Of a stretch of DNA of 64,000 bases, positions 42,730 through 49,713 are shown piece by piece. Position numbers and translations under genes: made by a program. The stretch lies in the NCBI RefSeq assembly GCF_030177755.1, contig NZ_CP126539.1, positions 1,016,001 to 1,080,000 of the forward strand, given 5' to 3'. Position 1 is the stretch's first letter, and each line of letters opens with the position of its first letter. Source of the stretch: Devosia sp. RR2S18. Its GTDB lineage: Bacteria; Pseudomonadota; Alphaproteobacteria; Rhizobiales; Devosiaceae. The notes beneath the pieces are model-generated. The model searched no databases. It worked only from the letters and a program-made list of their open reading frames with translations, and was not told the DNA's origin.

Positions 42730-43769
42730 AGCCCGCTCGCGCCATTAAAACCGTAGACGAACTGGTCGGGGCCGGCCTTGCTCGCGATGCCGCCGTCTTA
42801 GCGGCAGTGGCGTCGCGCTACGCCATTGCGATCACCCCAAGTGTTGTCGAACTGATGGACAGTTCTGCACCAGATGACCCCATAGCGCGACAATTCGTGC
42901 CCTCGGACGCTGAACTGGTGACGACGCCCGAGGAGCGGGCCGATCCGATCGGGGATCTGGCGCATTCTCCGGTCGAGGGTATCGTGCATCGGTATCCCGA
43001 CCGGGTGCTGCTCAAGGCTGTGCATGTGTGTCCGGTTTATTGCCGCTTCTGCTTTCGCCGGGAGATGGTAGGTCCCTCTGGCTTGGGGACGCTCACGGCT
43101 GAAGCGCTGGACCGCGCCATCAACTATATCGCGGCGCATGAGGAGATTTGGGAGGTTATCCTCACCGGCGGCGACCCCCTGGTCCTCTCGCCGCGACGGC
43201 TGCGGGAGATCACCGCGCGGCTGGCCGGGATCGAACACGTTAGAATTGTGCGCTTTCACACGCGGGTGCCTGTGGTGGAGCCCGAGCGGGTGGATGGCGC
43301 GCTGATCGATGCACTCAAGGCCAGCGGCAAGACCACTTACCTGGCGCTGCATGCCAATCACCCGCGGGAGTTTTCACCGGCTGCGCGTGAGGCTGTCAGG
43401 CGGCTGGCGGATGGTGGCGTGGTGCTGGTCAGCCAATCGGTGCTGTTGCGGGGGGTGAATGATGATGTCGAGACGCTCGCAACCCTGATGCGGACCTTCG
43501 TCGAAAACCGCATCAAGCCCTATTATTTGCATCACCCCGACCTGGCGCCGGGGACCAGCCATTTTCGTCTGTCGATCGAGGAAGGCCAACGGCTCGTCTC
43601 GGCACTGCGGGGGCGAATCTCGGGGCTATGCCAGCCGACCTATATCCTCGACATTCCCGGGGGGTACGGCAAGGCCGATATCGGCACGAGCGCAATCACG
43701 GGCACCGATGGTTGCTTCACCGTTCGCGACCATCGCGGGCAGGAGCACCTCTATCCGCCGGCGGAATAG
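42726..43769 (+). CDS. epmB: EF-P beta-lysylation protein EpmB (lysine 2,3-aminomutase-like radical SAM)
   Basis: A 347-residue radical-SAM/PLP enzyme. The cluster motif is CPVYCRFCFRR (near residues 102-109), the SAM-binding GGDPL follows, and the PLP lysine is probably in DIPGGYGKADI near the end. It converts L-alpha-lysine to beta-lysine for EpmA. Start ATG overlaps the epmA stop by 4 nt, so the two are translated together. Confidence 0.93.
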   Translation: MKPARAIKTVDELVGAGLARDAAVLAAVASRYAIAITPSVVELMDSSAPDDPIARQFVPSDAELVTTPEERADPIGDLAHSPVEGIVHRYPDRVLLKAVHVCPVYCRFCFRREMVGPSGLGTLTAEALDRAINYIAAHEEIWEVILTGGDPLVLSPRRLREITARLAGIEHVRIVRFHTRVPVVEPERVDGALIDALKASGKTTYLALHANHPREFSPAAREAVRRLADGGVVLVSQSVLLRGVNDDVETLATLMRTFVENRIKPYYLHHPDLAPGTSHFRLSIEEGQRLVSALRGRISGLCQPTYILDIPGGYGKADIGTSAITGTDGCFTVRDHRGQEHLYPPAE

Positions 43770-43853
43770 AGCTTGAAGCAAAGCGGGCGCTGCTGCACCT
43801 TGCTTCCTGGGAAGCAGATGTGGTGCGCCATCCGGATTTGATGGACACGAAGT

Positions 43854-44129
43854 ATGAGTGACATGGGTCACAATGGCGGGCCGCCGCTCGAGGAGCCGCA
43901 CGAATGGGGTGCGGGGCCGGTGGGCAAGTATTTCGACTGGAAGCATGCTCATCGCGAGGCCTTCGAGGTGCCCTACGAAATTGCGCTGATGCGGGCACGG
44001 CGGGCGGCGGCACTGGGGCTGACTTACGAGGAATATACGCTTGAGCTGATGGAGCGCGGGCGTTTCCTCCAGGCCAGTGACACCGAACGCATCATGCAGA
44101 TCAAGCTCAAGCGGCCGGTGGAGTGGTGA
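43854..44129 (+). CDS. Small conserved hypothetical protein (GHNGGPP type)
   Basis: A 91-residue protein starting MSDMGHNGGPPLEEPHEWG, an opening common to small alphaproteobacterial proteins of unknown function. A helix-rich part follows (EIALMRARRAAALGLTYEEYTLELMERGRFL). No domain with known role is recognised. Confidence 0.7.
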   Translation: MSDMGHNGGPPLEEPHEWGAGPVGKYFDWKHAHREAFEVPYEIALMRARRAAALGLTYEEYTLELMERGRFLQASDTERIMQIKLKRPVEW

Positions 44130-44152
44130 AGCGGTGGTAGTAGGCACCCTCA

Positions 44153-44190
44153 CCCTTTCTTCCTCTCGAGGGGGAAGGGTGAAGAAAGGG
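44153..44190. repeat. Palindromic element between converging genes
   Basis: CCCTTTCTTC at 44153-44162 and GAAGAAAGGG at 44181-44190 form a perfect 10-bp stem, with a smaller palindrome around CTCGAG inside. There is no clear T-run. It resembles dispersed palindromic repeats of Hyphomicrobiales rather than a terminator, though it could end transcripts of either gene. Confidence 0.6.
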
Positions 44191-44195
44191 AGCGC

Positions 44196-44843
44196 TTACG
44201 CGGTCTCCAACGCCTTGCCGGCCGGGAAGATGCCGGACATGACCACAAAGCCAGGGATGCGGCGGACGCGGTCTGTCCAGCGCCGGAGGGCAGGGTAGTC
44301 CTGCCGGCTGATGCCGCCTTCCTCGGAAAGCATCACATAGGGAAAGCAGGCGATGTCGGCGGTGGTGGGGTGTGCGGGTGAACAGAGCCAGTCGCGGCCG
44401 TCGCGCTCGCCGAACCAGAGATGCTCGTCCATGATGCGGAAAATGCGGTGTGCGCCCTTTTGCGTGGCTTCCACGTCGAAATTGTAGTCATAGCCGAGAG
44501 CGAGCCGAGCCGCCGAAGAGGTGCTGGTGATGTCATCGGCCACTGCATGCCAGCGCAGGATTTCGGCGGTGACTGACGGGTCATCAGGGAACCACTGCCC
44601 TGTGGGATCATACTTTTTCGCGAGATAGGCAAGGATTGCGCCGCTGTCAGACAGGACGAGGTCGCCGTCCGTGAGCACCGGCAATTGGCCGAACGGGTTG
44701 AGGCACAGGAACCAATCGGACTTGTGCTCGCGGCCGGGGAAGAAGTCGACCGGCACGATGTCGTAGCTGACGCCCAAAATGCTCATCAACAGGCGGAGCT
44801 TGTAGCAATTTCCAGAAAGTTCAAAGTCGTAAAGAGTGATCAT
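44196..44843 (-). CDS. GST-family protein, NdmE-like by position
   Basis: A 215-residue glutathione S-transferase-fold protein. The thioredoxin-like domain is ITLYDFELSGNCYKLRLLMSILGVSYDIV, with LNPFGQLPVL and the G-site LSDSGAILAYLA. The helical domain has HPTTADIACFPYVML (the conserved N-cap/hydrophobic staple Asp). It is the last of a three-gene minus-strand unit after a Rieske-less oxygenase subunit and a Rieske-containing reductase. In Pseudomonas caffeine degraders a GST homologue (NdmE) is a structural partner of exactly such a pair, so a scaffold role is proposed. An ordinary GST role is the alternative. Confidence 0.82.
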   Translation of the reverse strand: MITLYDFELSGNCYKLRLLMSILGVSYDIVPVDFFPGREHKSDWFLCLNPFGQLPVLTDGDLVLSDSGAILAYLAKKYDPTGQWFPDDPSVTAEILRWHAVADDITSTSSAARLALGYDYNFDVEATQKGAHRIFRIMDEHLWFGERDGRDWLCSPAHPTTADIACFPYVMLSEEGGISRQDYPALRRWTDRVRRIPGFVVMSGIFPAGKALETA

Positions 44844-44892
44844 GGGCAGTCACGGAGCGATGGGCTGGGGGAGGCGGGAGCGGGGTGCATGA

Positions 44893-46599
44893 TCAGATAT
44901 CCAGAACTAGCCGGTCGCCCTTGGCGCGGCTGACGCAGGTGAGGATGGCGGTATTGGCCCGCTTCTCGCTCTCGTTGAGGTAGACGTCTTGGTGGTCGAC
45001 CTCGCCCTCGATCACCCCGCAGAGGCAGGTGCCGCAGGCACCCTGCTCGCAGGAGGAGGGGACCGACAGGCCCGCTTGGCGCATGGCTTCGAGGATGGTC
45101 TTGCCGGCCGGTACATGCAGCGTCATCGCCGAGCGCGCCAGTTCCACGTCGAAGGCGGTGGAGTTGTCGATGATCTTGTCGTTCTTGAAGTACTCGAAAT
45201 GGACGGCCTCGTCGGGCCAGTTCCGGGCCGCCGCCGTGGCGCGCACAGTTTCCAGCATGGACGCTGGCCCGCAGACATAGACGTGCTGGGCAAAGCTGTA
45301 CTCGCCCAGGATCTCGGCAATGCGAGCACTACTCGCTTCGCGCGGCAGCCCGGTGTGGAACTCGACGCGGCCATGCAGCACTTCGAGTTCGGAGCGGAAG
45401 GCGACCTGCTCGCCCAAACGTGTGAAATAATGCAGCTCATAGGGCAGGCCGGACTTGTCGAGAAAGCGAGCCATGGAGAGGAGCGGCGTAATGCCGATGC
45501 CGCCGGCGATCAGCACGGTGCGGGTGGCGTCGCGGCGGAGCGGGAAATTGTTGCGGGGCTCGGAAATGGCGAGCACGTCGCCCTCGCGCACACGCTCCAC
45601 CAACACCTGGGAGCCACCGGTGCTGGTGCTCTCCTGCTTGACGCCGATGACGTAGCTGAGGAGTTCGCCTGGACCATTGGTGATGGAATATTGCCTTGTC
45701 ATGCCGTTGGGCAGGTGCACGTCGATGTGGGCGCCGGGTTGGAAGGTTGGGAGGTGGCCGTCGCGCGCCGCCAGCTCGAAGCCCATAATGGCGTCAGCCG
45801 ACTGCCATTTGCGCTTGACCACAACGGGGATCGTGTTGCCGCGCGGCACGGCGATGTCGGGCATGGTCGCAAGATCGACCGAGACCTGCTCGAAGACCGG
45901 CTGCAGGGGCGCCGGCTGCGGCTTGCGAGCGGCGGCTCGCTCCAGCCGATCGCGCAGCCGGGTCAGCATCTCGTTGTAATGCCGCAGCACCGTCAACGGA
46001 GCTTCCGGACGGCCGGCGTGGAGGCCGCGAATGACAGCGCGGGTGGAATCGACCGGCTGTACGAACCAGGTGACGGGCGCCAACCGCACGACCAGTTCGG
46101 AGAGCATCTCGGCCGGCTGGTCGTCGGGTGCGAGCCGCGCCAGGGCTGCGGCGACGTCTTCCGGCGCGGCGTTGACGGGCATGGGCCGGAGCGCAATCCA
46201 GTCAGCTGCTTCCGCGCCTGGGAAGGGGGCGAAGGGCAGCTCGGCATTGGCGGCGGACCAGACAAGGCCGAAGGCCTCCCGCACTGGGTACTTGCGGTTT
46301 TCGATGCGGCGAGCCGGTGCGTCAGCGGGGTGGGCGGGAATATAGGTGCAGCCAGCGGAGCGATTGGCATAGCGCCAGCCGTGATACTGGCATTTGAGCT
46401 CCTGGCCCTCATTGATACCAATGGAGAGGCGCACGCCCCGATGGAGGCATCGGTTTTCCCAGACATTCACATTGCCGTCGTCGGCGCGCCAGACGGCCAA
46501 TTCCCGGCCCAGTAGCTGCCCCTGATAGACATGGCGGAAGGGCAGATCGTCCGAACTGGCGATGGGGTACCAATGGGGATCGGTGAGGGAAAGGGGCAT
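44893..46599 (-). CDS. Reductase with extra N-terminal Rieske domain (NdmD-like)
   Basis: A 568-residue four-part protein. (1) An N-terminal Rieske domain has CLHRG (near residue 50) and CQYHGW (near 70), giving C-x-H and C-x2-H ligands. (2) A linker region of about 110-240 resembles an oxygenase small part. (3) An FNR-type flavin/NADH module has RQYSITNG, AGGIGITPLLSM and VCGPASMLE. (4) A plant-type 2Fe-2S domain has CEQGACGTC (near 516) and a final ILTC. Normal oxygenase reductases lack part 1; NdmD of purine-alkaloid demethylases has it, and that Rieske domain serves an oxygenase subunit that has lost its own. The gene just upstream is such a subunit. Confidence 0.9.
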   Translation of the reverse strand: MPLSLTDPHWYPIASSDDLPFRHVYQGQLLGRELAVWRADDGNVNVWENRCLHRGVRLSIGINEGQELKCQYHGWRYANRSAGCTYIPAHPADAPARRIENRKYPVREAFGLVWSAANAELPFAPFPGAEAADWIALRPMPVNAAPEDVAAALARLAPDDQPAEMLSELVVRLAPVTWFVQPVDSTRAVIRGLHAGRPEAPLTVLRHYNEMLTRLRDRLERAAARKPQPAPLQPVFEQVSVDLATMPDIAVPRGNTIPVVVKRKWQSADAIMGFELAARDGHLPTFQPGAHIDVHLPNGMTRQYSITNGPGELLSYVIGVKQESTSTGGSQVLVERVREGDVLAISEPRNNFPLRRDATRTVLIAGGIGITPLLSMARFLDKSGLPYELHYFTRLGEQVAFRSELEVLHGRVEFHTGLPREASSARIAEILGEYSFAQHVYVCGPASMLETVRATAAARNWPDEAVHFEYFKNDKIIDNSTAFDVELARSAMTLHVPAGKTILEAMRQAGLSVPSSCEQGACGTCLCGVIEGEVDHQDVYLNESEKRANTAILTCVSRAKGDRLVLDI

Positions 46600-46690
46600 G
46601 GTCGATCAGATCCGAAGTCTGTTGGATCGCGCCACGATCGAAATTCGTGTTTGGCGTGGCCCTGGCGTACGGGGCAACGTCTCTACTCTA

Positions 46691-46767
46691 TGTCATCCCT
46701 GCGAGAGCGGGGACCTCTGCTGGGTTGGCAGCATCTTCAACAGGGATTCCCGCTCGCGCGGGAATGA
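46691..46767. repeat. Paired palindromic intergenic repeat
   Basis: Left arm GTCATCCCTGCGAGAGCGGG and right arm CCCGCTCGCGCGGGAATGAC each form small hairpins and are inverted relative to each other, with 37 nt between. This is the common 'GTCATTCCCGC' palindrome type of many proteobacteria. It fills most of the gap between the oxygenase and reductase genes. Confidence 0.7.
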
Positions 46768-46786
46768 CCCTGCGGGTGGGCTGCGC

Positions 46787-46810
46787 CGGTCACCCCGCCT
46801 GCGGGATGAC
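46787..46810. repeat. Related palindrome covering the 3' end of the oxygenase gene
   Basis: GGTCACCCCGC and GCGGGATGACC form an 11-bp near-perfect stem with a CT centre. Read on the minus strand it supplies the last residues VIPQAG and the TGA stop of the oxygenase subunit. Confidence 0.65.
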
Positions 46811-47686
46811 CCCATAGGTGATGCCCTTTTGGCTCAGCCACCGGCGGTAAGCGATGGCGCTTTTGTCGGCGCGGATCGGGGTTTCGGCGCGCGGATCGAG
46901 CGGCAGCTTCTTGGGGTATTGGTTTTCGAGAATGGGCTTGTCCTGGCCGAAGATGGTCTGCTGAAATCGGCGCAGCTCGGTGATCGAATTGGTGGAATCG
47001 ATCATCGACTGGAGCAGATGAGCGCGGCAGCGTTCTTCCGTCATGGGCTGGAGGAAAATGCCGATGACATCGCGGCGCGTTTCGTCCTCGGGGCAGGATT
47101 TATAAAGCACCGAGCAGAAAGGATGGGGGACACGATAGACATACTCGACTTCGATGCTGCCGCTGGCCGAGAGAGCCGCTCTGGGCTGCATGAAGCGGCA
47201 TTTGGTGGCCAGCACCTCGTCCCGCTCCTCGGAGACTTCGACGTCGTATTCCTTGACCTCGGTATGGGGCTCGGATCCCAGGATATCGGTGTGCACATAG
47301 GGGAAGTGCCCCATGTCGAGGAAGTTCTCGACGGCACGCGGGGCCGAGACGTGGATGCCGATGGACCCGCAGCTCATGTTGACCCGGTCCGGCTCGGCAA
47401 ATTCGGGAATGGGAAAGAGCTCGCTCTGCGGAGTGCCCAGGCTGGTCCAGACATAGCCGTAGGCGGTCTTAACCGGCAGGCGCTCGAGGATGGTCTCGGG
47501 GTCGATCTCATCGCCCGCTTCTTCATCGCTGCGCAACCAGACGACAGGCGCGCCATCACTGCCGCGCGTCAGTGCGAGGCGCGTGTCGAGCAGCAGGGTG
47601 GTTTCCACCATCCCAACGGGCAGTTCGTCAGTGGCGGCAATGACGTGCCAAAGATCGCGCGTGACGGGGTCGAGTGATGAAGGCAT
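46790..47686 (-). CDS. Rieske-less oxygenase catalytic subunit (NdmC-like)
   Basis: A 298-residue protein aligned by pattern with VanA/PaO-type oxygenase alpha subunits. The N-terminal start LWHVIAATDELP and LLLDTRLALTRGSDG are kept, but where the CPHRG/CPYHGW Rieske cluster should follow there is only a short acidic linker (LRSDEEAGDEIDPETILERL). The catalytic Fe site is intact: ENFLDMGHFPYVH (D-x2-H-x4-H, near residues 120-133), with the third-ligand Asp likely in FGQDKPILENQ. The electron must come from a Rieske domain in another protein, and the next gene encodes one. A TTG at 47698 is an alternative start. The C-terminal end is formed by a palindromic repeat. Confidence 0.88.
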   Translation of the reverse strand: MPSSLDPVTRDLWHVIAATDELPVGMVETTLLLDTRLALTRGSDGAPVVWLRSDEEAGDEIDPETILERLPVKTAYGYVWTSLGTPQSELFPIPEFAEPDRVNMSCGSIGIHVSAPRAVENFLDMGHFPYVHTDILGSEPHTEVKEYDVEVSEERDEVLATKCRFMQPRAALSASGSIEVEYVYRVPHPFCSVLYKSCPEDETRRDVIGIFLQPMTEERCRAHLLQSMIDSTNSITELRRFQQTIFGQDKPILENQYPKKLPLDPRAETPIRADKSAIAYRRWLSQKGITYGVIPQAG

Positions 47687-47822
47687 GACAGGTCTCAACT
47701 TTGCTCTTCAGCATAGCGCGGTCGAACGCCCGTGCCACCCGAAAAGTTCGTCCTGGATCATGCGCCGGATGGTTCGCTTCGATCCGGCGCCGTGGCATAA
47801 GGCTGAGGAAAGGGAGAAGCAG

Positions 47823-48863
47823 ATGGCAAGCACGGAACAGGGGGCACGGTTTCCCGAGGCGCTGCTCGAGGAACGCGTGGCCGGTGCGTTGCGGGCGGCA
47901 GGCGCCAGCGAGGCTTCGCTCGGCGCCGCCACCACGGCTATGCTGCATGCGAGCCAGGTAGGCGTGGACAGCCATGGCGTGCGGCTGACGGAACATTATT
48001 GCCGCATGCTGGGCGGTGGACGGCTCAACAAGAACCCACAACTCCAGGTGGAGCGTCGCGCGGCGGGCAGCGCCATTGTGCATGGCGATGACGGGCTTGG
48101 GCACTACGCCATGTACCACGCTGTTGAGGTAGGCATGGAGCTGGCGCGCGAAAGCGGCGTAGCCGGGGTGGGCGTTAGCCACTCCTCCCATCTTGGTGCC
48201 GCCGGGGCCTATGCCTTGGCGGGGGCGGAACTGGGCTTTGTCACCTTTGCCACCACCAACACCGATTCCATGGTGGCGCTGTTCGATGGCGCCGAGCGAT
48301 TCCACGGCACCAACCCGCTCGCCTTTGGCGCGCCGGTGCCGGGGCAGAAGCCGTGGCTGCTCGACATGGCGACCTCGTCGATCCCGATGAACCGGGTGCT
48401 GCTGCACCGGTCACTGGGGCTGCCGCTACCCGAGGGTGTCGCAGCTGACGCGGACGGGCAGACGACCACCGATGCAGATGCGGCCGAGATGCTGCTGCCG
48501 CTGGGCGGCGCGGATTATGGCCACAAAGGCGCTGGGCTGGCGGGCGTCGCCACGCTGTTCTCGGCGCTGCTCACCGGGACGACACTCGATACCGATTTCA
48601 TCCCCATGTATGGCGGGGACGATATCGCGACCCCGCGGAACATGGGCCACTTCGTGCTGGTCATCGACCCCGACAAGTTCGTTGGGCGCGAGCTCTTCGG
48701 GCTGATGATCACGCGCTATCTCGCGAGCCTGCGGGGGGCGCGGGTGCGGCCCGGCGCTGAGCGCGTCCTGGCGCCGGGCGATCGGGAGTGGGAGGAGGCC
48801 GCAAGTCGGGCCGAAAAGGGCATCCCCATCGACCCGGATACGGCGCGGTTCCTCGGGCTCTAG
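47823..48863 (+). CDS. Ldh2-family NAD(P)-dependent oxidoreductase (malate/L-lactate/ureidoglycolate dehydrogenase type)
   Basis: A 346-residue member of the Ldh2 family, which is unrelated to Rossmann dehydrogenases. Conserved blocks are ASQVGVDSHGVRLTEHY (catalytic His), VGVSHSSHLGAAGAYA, FGTNPLAFG-like HGTNPLAFGAPVPG, and LPLGGADYGHKGAGLAG. Family members reduce 2-oxo acids; one branch oxidises ureidoglycolate in purine breakdown. It is divergent from the NdmC-like gene, so a shared role in N-methyl or purine degradation is possible but not shown. Shine-Dalgarno AAGGGAGAAG precedes the ATG. Its stop overlaps the converging SDR stop. Confidence 0.85.
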   Translation: MASTEQGARFPEALLEERVAGALRAAGASEASLGAATTAMLHASQVGVDSHGVRLTEHYCRMLGGGRLNKNPQLQVERRAAGSAIVHGDDGLGHYAMYHAVEVGMELARESGVAGVGVSHSSHLGAAGAYALAGAELGFVTFATTNTDSMVALFDGAERFHGTNPLAFGAPVPGQKPWLLDMATSSIPMNRVLLHRSLGLPLPEGVAADADGQTTTDADAAEMLLPLGGADYGHKGAGLAGVATLFSALLTGTTLDTDFIPMYGGDDIATPRNMGHFVLVIDPDKFVGRELFGLMITRYLASLRGARVRPGAERVLAPGDREWEEAASRAEKGIPIDPDTARFLGL

Positions 48864-49636
48864 CCTTCGCGGTAGATGTCGAAGGGGCCGAAGGCCTGGG
48901 TCGTTGCCATGAGCTGCAGGCGATTGACGTTGACATGGGCGGGCAGCGTGGTGGTCCAGAAAATGGACTCCGCGATATCATCGGCATTCATGGCCTTGGT
49001 GCCCGCATACGGCTTGGCGGCCTTGTCCTCATCGCCCTTGAAGCGGACCAACGAGAATTCCGTCTCGGTCAGGCCCGGCTCGATATTGGTGACGCGGATG
49101 TTCTTGCCCTGCACGTCGGACCGGAGGTTGAGCGCGAACTGCTTGGCGAAGGCCTTGGTGGCGCCATAGACCGAGCCTCCGGGATAGGGGTAGTCGCCGG
49201 CCACCGAGCCCAACGTCACCACATGCCCCCCGCCGCGGTCGATCATGCCCGGCAGGAGGAGCCGCACGGTATAGACGAGGCCGGTGATGTTGGTGGCGAT
49301 CATGGTCTCCCAATCGCCGAGATCGGTCTCATGCGCCGGCTGGAGACCCAAGGCGAGACCGGCATTGGCGAGGACGATGTTGACGCCGGCAAAGGGCGGC
49401 GGCAGGTCGGCGATGGCCTGCTCCATGGCCGCGCGGTCCTGCACGTCGAGCGGGATGATGTGGCAGTTTTTGGCGCCGAGTTCGAGCTGCAGCTCCACCA
49501 GGCGCTCCTCGCGCCGGCCGGTGGCGATCACTTTGGCGCCCGCTTCGGCATAGCGGCGGGCGGCGGCGGCGCCGAAGCCGGAGGTGGCGCCAGTGATGAA
49601 GACCACGAAGGTGCTGGGATCGAGCAGCTGATACAT
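48860..49636 (-). CDS. SDR family oxidoreductase (YdfG-like)
   Basis: A 258-residue classical SDR: cofactor motif TGATSGFGAAAARRYAE, NAG in VLANAGLALG, catalytic Ser in LGSVAGDYPYPGGS and the YxxxK pair YGATKAFAK. The GRREERL pattern after strand 2 suggests NADP(H). It resembles 3-hydroxy-acid dehydrogenase/malonic semialdehyde reductase YdfG, particularly in the ending VNVNRLQLMATTQAFGPF. It converges on the Ldh2 gene, with the two stops overlapping. Confidence 0.88.
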   Translation of the reverse strand: MYQLLDPSTFVVFITGATSGFGAAAARRYAEAGAKVIATGRREERLVELQLELGAKNCHIIPLDVQDRAAMEQAIADLPPPFAGVNIVLANAGLALGLQPAHETDLGDWETMIATNITGLVYTVRLLLPGMIDRGGGHVVTLGSVAGDYPYPGGSVYGATKAFAKQFALNLRSDVQGKNIRVTNIEPGLTETEFSLVRFKGDEDKAAKPYAGTKAMNADDIAESIFWTTTLPAHVNVNRLQLMATTQAFGPFDIYREG

Positions 49637-49713
49637 CGATTGTGTCCGTGAGGCTTGGGTCAGAGGAGGCGAGGACGTTGTACCGGCAGGGCCGCTCCCG
49701 TCAACCGCCGCCC

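Noticed and set aside
44989..46515. A 508-codon plus-strand open frame opposite the Rieske reductase gene
   Set aside because: The minus-strand protein has complete domain motifs and the plus-strand translation has none.
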